Assembly: GCA_947166205.1 (NCBI GenBank)
Contig: CAMVDI010000097.1
Coordinates: 1 to 6,763 of the forward strand
Origin: an uncultured Clostridia bacterium
GTDB lineage: Bacteria; Bacillota_A; Clostridia; Christensenellales; Aristaeellaceae
Direction of reading: 5' to 3'
DNA length: 6,763 nucleotides
Shown: positions 1-5,226 of the stretch, one piece after another
Layout of the letters: the number at the start of each line of letters is the position of its first letter
How positions within the stretch are numbered: the stretch's first letter is position 1
Translations under genes and position numbers: made by a program
The notes under the pieces: generated by a model
The model's database searches: none
What the model was told of the DNA's origin: nothing
What the model saw: only the letters and a program-made list of their open reading frames with translations

Positions 1-22
1 TTTCTCTGCGAGAGCAAGAGAT

Positions 23-54
23 GGTCGATTCATCTAATGGTTAGGATACAAGAT
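23..54 (+). tRNA. 5' half of a tRNA-like sequence (tRNA-Glu type), broken at the anticodon loop
   Basis: The plus strand can be read as a tRNA 5' half: a 7-base acceptor strand GGTCGAT (23-29), T8 and C9 (30-31), D-stem ATCT/GGAT (32-35 and 44-47, with one G-T pair), D-loop AATGGTTA with A14, G18-G19 and A21 in place, A26 (48), and a 5' anticodon strand CAAGA (49-53). The tCTAATGGTTAGGAt D-arm is typical of tRNA-Glu. Similarity stops at about 54-55: no anticodon, 3' anticodon strand, T-arm (GGTTCGA) or matching acceptor strand follows, and the sequence becomes the GC-rich esterase gene. It is either a truncated tRNA remnant or one side of an assembly junction. Roughly the first 55 bases are visibly poorer in GC than the rest. 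A chance match is possible. Confidence 0.42.
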
Positions 55-1526
55 ATGCCGCCGAAAAGGTTGACCTCCGCCCAGTCCCGCCAGGCGTATC
101 GGACATGAAGCGGATCCTCCACCCCCGCGGCGGTCAGGTGCAGCATGGGGCCCTCCAGCATCGCCCGGGCGGGCACGTACTTCCCGTCCGCCCCGGCCAG
201 CTCCATCAGGACCGGCTCCCCGCCGTCCCGGGTCATCAGCGCCTGATCCGTCCACAGGGTCATCATCCCGTTTTCGATCTGTCTCCGGACAACCCGGGGC
301 GACGTCTGTCCCGCTTCGCCGTAGATCTCCTTCCGGGCCAGTTCAAACAGCCGCTCCCCGACCACGCGCTTGTTGGTGGGATGGATGTTGCCGTATTCCC
401 CCTGATCCAGCAGGCAGACCATCCCCGTGTTCCGCATCCGGTCCCGGGTTTTGCTCTGGCTCAGCCGCAGCGCCGCCCAGTTCCCGGTATCCTCCGCGCC
501 CCGGTCGATCCACATGGGCAGCTGGACGAACAGGAAGGGCAGCAGCTCATCCCGGAAGGCGCCGCGCCATCTGTCGATCAGGGACATCATCAGCACGTCG
601 TAATGCTCTGTCCTGCAGGCGTCCTCCTCCCCCTGGTAGTACAGGATGCCCGTCAGCGCCAGGGGCGTGACCGGCTCCAGCATGGTTGCGTAGAGGGAGG
701 CGGGACGGTAGGGGGATCCGGGACCCGCCGGCGGATTCCAGGGACAGATTCCCACCGCCCCCTCGATCTCCTCCCAGGGGCAGCCCGGATGCTCCTTCCG
801 GTAGGCTTCCACCTTTCCGTTCCAGAGGTCCATCTCCTCCTGGAAAGCCTTTTCCTTTTCCAGATAAGCCTCCATGGTGATCCCGGCGGACTGGGCGGCG
901 TATTCCGTCACGTAGCGGGTTCCCTCCGCCGTCCGCCCCAGCCATTCCCCGTCCATCCAGCAGGTGGCCGAGGTGCCGCCCCAGTAGCAGTCCACGATGC
1001 CCACGGGCACCTGCAGATGCCGCTGCAGCTTCATGGCGAAGAAATAGGCCACGGCGCTCATGTCCTTCCCCCGGCCCGGCCCGATGGCCTGCCATCCGGC
1101 TTTTTCCCAGGCCTCGTCCCTCTCCGGGCAGAAGCGGGGGAATTTGGGCACGTTGAAGTACCGGACCATGGGATTCACATGCCCCGGAATGAGCTCCGGA
1201 CCCTCATCCGCGTTCCGCAGCTCAAGCTCCATATTGCTCTGGCCCCCCGCGAGAAAGACCTCTCCCACGGAGATGTCCAGCGCGCAGAAGGTGTCCTTCC
1301 CGTCCGTCAGCGTCAGCCGGCATCCGGTCCGGGCTTCCTGGGGCGGCAGCAGGATGAGAAACCGGCCGTCCCTCACCGTCCCCGTTCCCCGGGCCAGCAG
1401 GCGGTCCCGGCCGTCCAGCAGCTCGCAGCGGATCCGGGCGCCGTCCTCCCCTTCGCCGAAAACCCGGATTTCCTTTCTGCGGCACAGCACCGCCCCGTCC
1501 GAAAACAGCGGAGAAATCTTCAGCAT
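30..1526 (-). CDS. SGNH/SASA-family carbohydrate O-acetylesterase, C-terminus probably altered
   Basis: An esterase of the sialate-O-acetylesterase-like (SASA) family; in this operon it most likely deacetylates acetylated mannooligosaccharides inside the cell (inference from context). There are 498 codons. Residues 1-90 are the N-terminal beta-sandwich (LFSDGAVL at 7-14, DISVGEVFLAGG at 84-95). GGQSNME (94-100) carries the nucleophile Ser97, CYWGGTSATCWM (180-191) is block II, YYQGEED (296-302) resembles the conserved QGE block, and NIHPTNKRVVGERL (380-393) carries the catalytic His382. It has no signal peptide. Two oddities: Gly379 stands at the -3 position of the SGNH DxxH motif, and after VRYAWRDWAEVNLFGG (475-490) the last eight residues (ISCILTIR) do not resemble the family's usual end, which from memory is of the GLPxxPFR kind. 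Those codons are AT-rich (ATA, CTA, ATT, AGA) although third positions are mostly G or C elsewhere in the gene, so the true 3' end is probably missing. GGGAGG lies 11 bases before the ATG, a slightly long spacing. The family name does not mean sialic acid is the substrate. Confidence 0.85.
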   Translation of the reverse strand: MLKISPLFSDGAVLCRRKEIRVFGEGEDGARIRCELLDGRDRLLARGTGTVRDGRFLILLPPQEARTGCRLTLTDGKDTFCALDISVGEVFLAGGQSNMELELRNADEGPELIPGHVNPMVRYFNVPKFPRFCPERDEAWEKAGWQAIGPGRGKDMSAVAYFFAMKLQRHLQVPVGIVDCYWGGTSATCWMDGEWLGRTAEGTRYVTEYAAQSAGITMEAYLEKEKAFQEEMDLWNGKVEAYRKEHPGCPWEEIEGAVGICPWNPPAGPGSPYRPASLYATMLEPVTPLALTGILYYQGEEDACRTEHYDVLMMSLIDRWRGAFRDELLPFLFVQLPMWIDRGAEDTGNWAALRLSQSKTRDRMRNTGMVCLLDQGEYGNIHPTNKRVVGERLFELARKEIYGEAGQTSPRVVRRQIENGMMTLWTDQALMTRDGGEPVLMELAGADGKYVPARAMLEGPMLHLTAAGVEDPLHVRYAWRDWAEVNLFGGISCILTIR

Positions 1527-1573
1527 CGTATCCCAGTCCTCCCTTCCCGCGCGCCGCCGCGCCGCTCCTTTTC

Positions 1574-1618
1574 ATGGCTCAGCGCGCGGGAAGGCATTCT
1601 CCCCACGCGCTGAGTCAT
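1574..1618 (-). promoter_or_regulatory. Long inverted repeat between GH130_1 and the esterase
   Basis: The arms at 1574-1586 (ATGGCTCAGCGCG) and 1606-1618 (CGCGCTGAGTCAT) are complementary over 12 of 13 positions, including a perfect 9-bp core. Inside them GGGA (1588-1591) can pair with TCCC (1600-1603), extending the hairpin with an 8-base terminal loop. It starts 7 bases after the GH130_1 stop and lies about 50 bases before the esterase start. No T tract follows on the minus strand (the next bases are GAAAAGGAGC). It is the largest palindrome in the window: an operator, a REP-like element or an mRNA stability hairpin are the options. Confidence 0.5.
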
Positions 1619-1625
1619 CCCCGTA

Positions 1626-2804
1626 TTAATCTTTTCGACGCAGCCATGCCAGATTCCTGTCGATCAGTTCGATTCGCTGCTTCACGCAGTCCACGGACCG
1701 CAGCGCGTCCTCCGGCGTGTTGAAAACATAATCCTTCAGCCGCTCAACGTCCGTCTCCGCCACATGCATCCGGGTGTCGGAGGAGGCGTAGTACAGATAG
1801 ACCTTTCCGTTGTCGTCCGCGATGGCGCCGTTGGTGAAGACCACATTGCTCACATCGCCCGTCCTTTCCCGGCCCATGGGCCCCAGCAGCATGCCGCCGG
1901 GCTCGGCGATGATCCTGGAGGGATCCTCCAGGTCCGTGGCAAAGGCGTACAGCACATACCGCAGCCCCGCCGCCGTGTTCCGGACGCCGTGGGCCAGATG
2001 GATCCAGCCCCGGTCCGTGCGGATGGGCACCGCGCCGGCGCCGTTCTTGCTTTCGGTGATCGTGTGATACCGGCGGCGGCTGATAATCTTCTCCTCGTCG
2101 ATGACCGGGTTCGTGATGTCATCGCACAGCCCGAAGCCGATGCCTCCGCCGCTGCCCGTCTCGATAAAGTCATCCATCGGCCGGGTATAGAAGGCGTATT
2201 TTCCGTGCACAAATTCGGGATGGAGCACCACGTTCCGCTGCTGGGGGGACCGGAGCGTCTTCAGGTTCGGCAGCCGCTCCCAGGTTTCCAGATCCTTCGT
2301 CCGGACGATGCCCGCCGCCGCCACGGCCGCGGAAAGGTCCGGATTGGAGGGGTCCTTGCTCTCGGAGCAGAAAACGCCGTAGATCCATCCGTCCTCATGC
2401 CGGGTCAGCCGCATGTCGTATACATTGGTCTCCTGCTCCTCCGTGTCCGGCAGCAGGATCGGCCGGTCCCGGAAGCGGAAGCCCTCCGTGGGCCGGTCGC
2501 TCTCCGCCACGGCGAAGAAGCTTTTCCGGTCCATGCCCTCGACCCGGACCACCAGGCAGTATTTGTCCCCCACCTTCAGGGCGCCGCTGTTCAGCGTGGC
2601 GTTCACGCCCAGCCGCTGCATCATGAAGGGGTTGGTCTCCGGGTTCACGTCGTACATCCAGAACGGGGGGATGTGCTCCCGGGTCAGCACCGGGTTCCTG
2701 TACCGGGTGTAAAGGCCGTTGTAGAAATGCTCGTCCGCCGGGTTGGGCCGGGCCAGCAGCCGTTCATAGGATTCCATCAGGGAATCAAAGCTTCTCGCGC
2801 GCAT
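1626..2804 (-). CDS. GH130 subfamily 1 4-O-beta-D-mannosyl-D-glucose phosphorylase
   Basis: Cytoplasmic phosphorylase that splits beta-1,4-mannosyl-glucose with phosphate into alpha-mannose 1-phosphate and glucose (EC 2.4.1.281), the step after the epimerase. The 392 residues match the usual length of about 390 for subfamily 1, and the sequence follows Ruminococcus albus and Bacteroides fragilis MGP closely as I recall them. Landmarks: [24 protein letters not shown] (37-60), [16 protein letters not shown] (87-102), [17 protein letters not shown] (127-143) with Asp130 at the place of the known proton donor (Asp131 in the Bacteroides enzyme), [11 protein letters not shown] (188-198), YTRPMDDF (206-213), [10 protein letters not shown] (217-226), [11 protein letters not shown] (251-261), [18 protein letters not shown] (269-286), [11 protein letters not shown] (316-326) and [19 protein letters not shown] (338-356). 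AGGAGG lies 7 bases before the start. It has no signal peptide. The 86-base gap upstream contains the hairpins described separately. The subfamily-specific motifs make confusion with the other GH130 gene unlikely. Confidence 0.94.
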   Translation of the reverse strand: MRARSFDSLMESYERLLARPNPADEHFYNGLYTRYRNPVLTREHIPPFWMYDVNPETNPFMMQRLGVNATLNSGALKVGDKYCLVVRVEGMDRKSFFAVAESDRPTEGFRFRDRPILLPDTEEQETNVYDMRLTRHEDGWIYGVFCSESKDPSNPDLSAAVAAAGIVRTKDLETWERLPNLKTLRSPQQRNVVLHPEFVHGKYAFYTRPMDDFIETGSGGGIGFGLCDDITNPVIDEEKIISRRRYHTITESKNGAGAVPIRTDRGWIHLAHGVRNTAAGLRYVLYAFATDLEDPSRIIAEPGGMLLGPMGRERTGDVSNVVFTNGAIADDNGKVYLYYASSDTRMHVAETDVERLKDYVFNTPEDALRSVDCVKQRIELIDRNLAWLRRKD

Positions 2805-2818
2805 GATCTCTCCTCCTG

Positions 2819-2847
2819 AAAACTGTCCCGGAGGGCTGCTCCGGGAC
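2819..2847 (-). terminator. 9-bp hairpin plus short T run between the two GH130 genes (possible attenuator)
   Basis: GTCCCGGAG (2825-2833) and CTCCGGGAC (2839-2847) form a perfect 9-bp stem with a 5-base loop. On the transcribed strand it is followed by AGTTTTC, that is T4 at 2822-2819, and then at once by the AGGAGGAG ribosome binding site (2817-2810) of the GH130_1 gene. The stem is strong but the T run is short, so full termination is unlikely. Partial termination or a processing/stability role between the two phosphorylases fits better. Confidence 0.4.
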
Positions 2848-2866
2848 GGATTGTTTCATTCTTCAT

Positions 2867-2888
2867 CCGGGGTCCCGCCCCCGGCGGG
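2867..2888 (-). promoter_or_regulatory. Two overlapping, mutually exclusive hairpins after the GH130_2 stop
   Basis: CCGGGG (2867-2872) can pair with CCCCGG (2879-2884) around a 6-base loop. Alternatively CCCGCC (2874-2879) pairs with GGCGGG (2883-2888) around a 3-base loop. The two share bases, so only one can form at a time. They begin directly after the GH130_2 stop codon. This may simply reflect GC-rich sequence, or it may be 3'-end structure for the upstream message. Confidence 0.28.
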
Positions 2889-2890
2889 GA

Positions 2891-3922
2891 TCAGTAGTGA
2901 TGCACCGCCTCGTCGTCGCCCGGGTTCAGCACGCTGTGGTCCTTGATATACCGGACCACCTCGTCCACCCGGGTGAAGGCCAGGCCCACGTGGGTGTCAG
3001 CGCATCCGTAGTAGATGGCGATCCGCCCGGTGGCCTCGTCCTGCAGCGTGGCGCAGGGGAAGACCACGTTGGGCACGAACCCGGTCACCTCATAGGGCTC
3101 CTCCGGCGTCAGCAGGTAGTTTTCGCACCGGTACAGCACCCGGCTGGGTTCATCGATGTCGAGGATGGCGCCGCCCATGGAGTAGACGAAGCCGTTGCAG
3201 GTGCTGGACACGCCGTGATAGAACATGAGCCAGCCCTCCGTGGTCTCGATGGGCGCCGCGCCGGCGCCGATCTTGACGGACTCCCACCATTCCCGGCCCC
3301 GGCCCATCACGTGGCGGTGCCGTCCCCAGTAGATCATGTCCGGCGATTCGGACAGGAAGATGTCCCCGAAGGGCGTATGGCCGCTGTCGGAGGGGCGGGA
3401 AAGCAGCTTGTAGGTGCCGCCGATCCGCCGGGGGAAGAGCACAGCGTTCCGGTTGAAGGGGATGAAGGGGTTCTCCACCCGGGTGAAGGTTCTGAAGTCC
3501 TTCGTCTTCGCCATGCCGATGGCGGCGCCGAAGAAGTCCGTGCACCAGATGATGTAATAGGTATCCTCCACCTTCACCAGCCGGGGATCGTAGGCGTAGT
3601 GGGGCAGCATGGGCTCGCCCTTTTCATCGGTGAAGGGCACCTTCTCCCGCTCGACGTCCCAGTGAATGCCGTCCCTGGAGTGGCCCAGATAGACATGGGG
3701 GATGCCGTTCACCTGTTCTCCCCGGAGCACGGCGATGAATCCGTCCTCCCAGGGCGCCACGGCGCTGTTGAAGATCCGGGAGATTTCCGGGGTGGGGTTC
3801 CGCCCCAGAATCGGGTTTTCCGAGTAGCGCCAGAGGGGCGCCCCTTCCTTCCGGTCCCCGCTCCTCTCCTGCCAGGGAATGTTCGGCAGGTTTCCGGCGT
3901 TCAGCATTCTGATTTCGCTCAT
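2891..3922 (-). CDS. GH130 subfamily 2 beta-1,4-mannooligosaccharide phosphorylase
   Basis: Cytoplasmic inverting phosphorylase that removes the non-reducing mannose of beta-1,4-mannooligosaccharides with inorganic phosphate, giving alpha-mannose 1-phosphate (EC 2.4.1.319 activity expected). The 343 residues cover the whole five-bladed beta-propeller. Subfamily-2 signatures read in order are NLPNIPW (11-17), WRYSENPILGR (31-41), IFNSAV (50-55), YAYDPRL (109-115) with the probable proton-donor Asp112, PFNRNAVLFPR (155-165), LSRPSDSGHTPFGDIF (174-189), YWGRHRHVMG (198-207), KIGAGAAPIET (217-227), FYHGVSSTCNGFVYS (234-248), PNVVFPC (284-290) and IYYGCADT (303-310). The Arg of SRPSD, the Lys of KIGAG and the His of YHG probably form the phosphate pocket, by analogy with solved GH130 enzymes. 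A C-terminal tail of about 15 residues after YIKDHS looks longer than usual. The related mannosyl-GlcNAc phosphorylases share this fold, but the epimerase and GH130_1 neighbours favour plant beta-mannan substrates. It has no signal peptide. Confidence 0.9.
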   Translation of the reverse strand: MSEIRMLNAGNLPNIPWQERSGDRKEGAPLWRYSENPILGRNPTPEISRIFNSAVAPWEDGFIAVLRGEQVNGIPHVYLGHSRDGIHWDVEREKVPFTDEKGEPMLPHYAYDPRLVKVEDTYYIIWCTDFFGAAIGMAKTKDFRTFTRVENPFIPFNRNAVLFPRRIGGTYKLLSRPSDSGHTPFGDIFLSESPDMIYWGRHRHVMGRGREWWESVKIGAGAAPIETTEGWLMFYHGVSSTCNGFVYSMGGAILDIDEPSRVLYRCENYLLTPEEPYEVTGFVPNVVFPCATLQDEATGRIAIYYGCADTHVGLAFTRVDEVVRYIKDHSVLNPGDDEAVHHY

Positions 3923-3936
3923 CTTTCTCTCCTTTT

Positions 3937-3953
3937 CGCGGCGCTTTCCCGCG
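3937..3953 (-). promoter_or_regulatory. Hairpin before the GH130_2 ribosome binding site
   Basis: On the minus strand this reads CGCGG-GAAAGCG-CCGCG, a 5-bp perfect stem with a 7-base loop. It is followed 2 bases later by the AAGGAG ribosome binding site (3934-3929), which sits 6 bases from the ATG. Its placement and its GAAA-containing loop resemble the hairpin at 6253-6266 before the LacI gene. It is either a leader hairpin that influences translation or a palindromic protein-binding site. Confidence 0.33.
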
Positions 3954-4021
3954 ATGATGAATTTTTTGTTTCCGTTCCTTCGTTCCGGCTTCCCCTCAGC
4001 CCGGTCAGCCGTCTTGCGTCC

Positions 4022-4040
4022 CGGGCCGGAGGGAGGCCCG
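4022..4040 (-). promoter_or_regulatory. Hairpin after the epimerase stop
   Basis: CGGGCC at 4022-4027 and GGCCCG at 4035-4040 form a perfect 6-bp stem with a 7-base loop, 9 bases after the epimerase stop codon. No T tract follows on the minus strand (the next bases are GGACGCAAG). The rest of the 127-base gap (3923-4049) holds an A-rich patch at about 3959-3975 and a second hairpin beside the next ribosome binding site. I see no convincing promoter in the gap. Confidence 0.3.
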
Positions 4041-4049
4041 TTCCCCCGG

Positions 4050-5213
4050 TCAGACCGGCAGATCCGCCTCCATCAGCCGCATGCACATCCGCCCGTTGTG
4101 ATAGGGGCATTTCCACTCCTCCACCATGGGCCGGTCCGTCAGGCTGCCGTCCTCATGGACGGACCAGTACCATTCCCCGTCCGGCCGGGGATCGACGATC
4201 ATCCGCTGCACGGTCCGCCACTGGGTCTGAAGATCCCGCAGCCAGCCTTCGTCCCCCGTCATCTCCCATCCGCAGGCCAGGCCCAGCATGGTTTCCGCCT
4301 GGACCCACCAGATCCGGAGCTCGTTCACTTCCCCGGCGACCCATTCGTTCTTCAGCCCGTGGTCCGTGAACGCCCTCTTCCGCACGCTCCTGAGCAGGTC
4401 AAGGCACATCTCCCGCCAGGGCGCCAGCTCGCCTTCGGGGAAGAATTCCCGCGCCGCGTCCCACAGCAGCCAGCCGCTCTCGATGTCGTGGCCGTAGCTC
4501 TGCATATCCAGCAGCGGCCGGTACTCGTCGTCAAAGAAGACTTCCAGCCGGTGCTTCCCCGGGTTGTACATCCGGTCCTTCAGAATCTTCATGCCCCGGA
4601 CCGCCGCGTGCCAGACCGGGTCCGAGGGCTCCGCCCGGTGCAGCTCGGTATAGGCTTCCACCACGTGGAGCACGGTGTTCATGGTCCGGGTGGCCATGAC
4701 GCCGTTCTCGCTGAGCTTCTCGTTGCTCTCCGGGGAGAAATCCGCCCGGTAGGCTTCGCCGTATCCGTTGTATACGGTGCATCTGTCCTCTATGACCCGG
4801 AAAAGCTTCCGGGCCTTCTCCAGCGCCTCCCGCTTTCCCGTCAGCCGGTAGTAGGCCGCCAGGCCGTAGATGGCGAAGGCCTGGCAGTAGGTATGCTTCG
4901 TCGTGTCCGCCGGGCGGCCGTCGAAGGTCACGCTCCAGTACACGCCCCCGTTCTCCCGGTCCTCAAACCGGTCCAGGGCCTGATACGCCCAGTCCGCGAA
5001 GGCCCGGTATTCCGGGTTTCCCGTCACCCGGGCGGCGGTGGCAAAGGTCCAGAGGATCCGGCTGTGCAGGATGCATCCCCGGTCCGCCTCGGGCACGGGC
5101 CTGAGCTCCTTGTCCACGTATCCGATGAAGCCGCCGTGGGCCTCATCCTTCAGCTTCTCCCAGAAGGGGAGAATCTTTCCCGTCAGATGATCCTTCAGCT
5201 CCGTTCTCAGCAT
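4050..5213 (-). CDS. ce: Cellobiose/mannobiose 2-epimerase (AGE superfamily)
   Basis: Cytoplasmic epimerase that inverts C2 of the reducing-end sugar in beta-1,4 disaccharides (EC 5.1.3.11). Here the likely job is converting beta-1,4-mannobiose to 4-O-beta-mannosyl-glucose for the GH130_1 enzyme encoded two genes downstream. The 387-residue product has the full length of the family and matches the Ruminococcus albus enzyme along its whole length as I remember it. The (alpha/alpha)6-barrel landmarks are all present: ILHSRILW with Arg52, NGGVYW (88-93), KHTYCQAFAIY (106-116), His183 in VLHVVEAYTE, SYGHDIESGW with His242, Glu245 and Trp248, WWVQAE with Trp302, Trp303 and Glu307, and WKCPYHNGRMCM with His372. 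These correspond to the catalytic and binding residues reported for the R. albus enzyme (Arg52, His184, His243, His374 in its numbering). It has no signal peptide. A longer in-frame start at 5324 exists but lies inside the regulator gene and gives an Arg-rich extension unlike the family. Confidence 0.94.
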   Translation of the reverse strand: MLRTELKDHLTGKILPFWEKLKDEAHGGFIGYVDKELRPVPEADRGCILHSRILWTFATAARVTGNPEYRAFADWAYQALDRFEDRENGGVYWSVTFDGRPADTTKHTYCQAFAIYGLAAYYRLTGKREALEKARKLFRVIEDRCTVYNGYGEAYRADFSPESNEKLSENGVMATRTMNTVLHVVEAYTELHRAEPSDPVWHAAVRGMKILKDRMYNPGKHRLEVFFDDEYRPLLDMQSYGHDIESGWLLWDAAREFFPEGELAPWREMCLDLLRSVRKRAFTDHGLKNEWVAGEVNELRIWWVQAETMLGLACGWEMTGDEGWLRDLQTQWRTVQRMIVDPRPDGEWYWSVHEDGSLTDRPMVEEWKCPYHNGRMCMRLMEADLPV

Positions 5214-5226
5214 GATCATTCTCCTT
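5211..5226 (-). promoter_or_regulatory. Ribosome binding site inside the lacI-type 3' end; decides the epimerase start
   Basis: AAGGAG lies at 5226-5221, inside the last codons of the regulator. Two ATGs follow. The first (5219-5217) overlaps the regulator stop as ATGA but sits only 1 base from the AAGGAG. The second (5213-5211) has the ideal 7-base spacing. The second also gives a protein whose length and N-terminus (MLRTELKDHL) match known cellobiose 2-epimerases. This arrangement implies translational coupling of regulator and epimerase. Confidence 0.75.

Noticed and set aside
3..21. Hairpin TCTC-T-TGC/GCA-GAGA at the left edge as a terminator for the operon
   Set aside because: The stem is 7 bp with a bulge, no T tract can be seen before the window ends, and it lies in the segment suspected to come from another source.
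23..75. A complete short tRNA, using GTTGACC at 69-75 as the 3' acceptor strand for GGTCGAT
   Set aside because: The span is only 53 bases, there is no anticodon arm or T-arm, two of the pairs would be G-T, and those bases encode the conserved EVN residues of the esterase.
30..1526. Reading the esterase as a sialic acid-processing enzyme
   Set aside because: The family name is historical. No sialidase, NanA, NanE or NanK is present, and all neighbours point to beta-mannan sugars.
105..1613. A 502-codon open frame on the plus strand opposite the esterase
   Set aside because: The product is rich in Pro, His, Arg and Gly without any family motif, and the opposite strand encodes a clear SASA esterase. 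Long antisense open frames are expected where codon third positions are mostly G or C.
1764..2819. A 351-codon plus-strand frame opposite GH130_1
   Set aside because: No motif, biased composition, and entirely covered by a convincing gene on the other strand.
3954..3975. The T6 run after the 3937-3953 palindrome as a plus-strand terminator
   Set aside because: There is no plus-strand gene to terminate, and the palindrome is separated from the T run by 8 bases; it is better explained as minus-strand leader sequence.
2897..4369. A 490-codon plus-strand frame opposite GH130_2 and part of the epimerase
   Set aside because: It runs antisense across two well-supported genes and the gap between them, with low-complexity composition and no recognisable domain.
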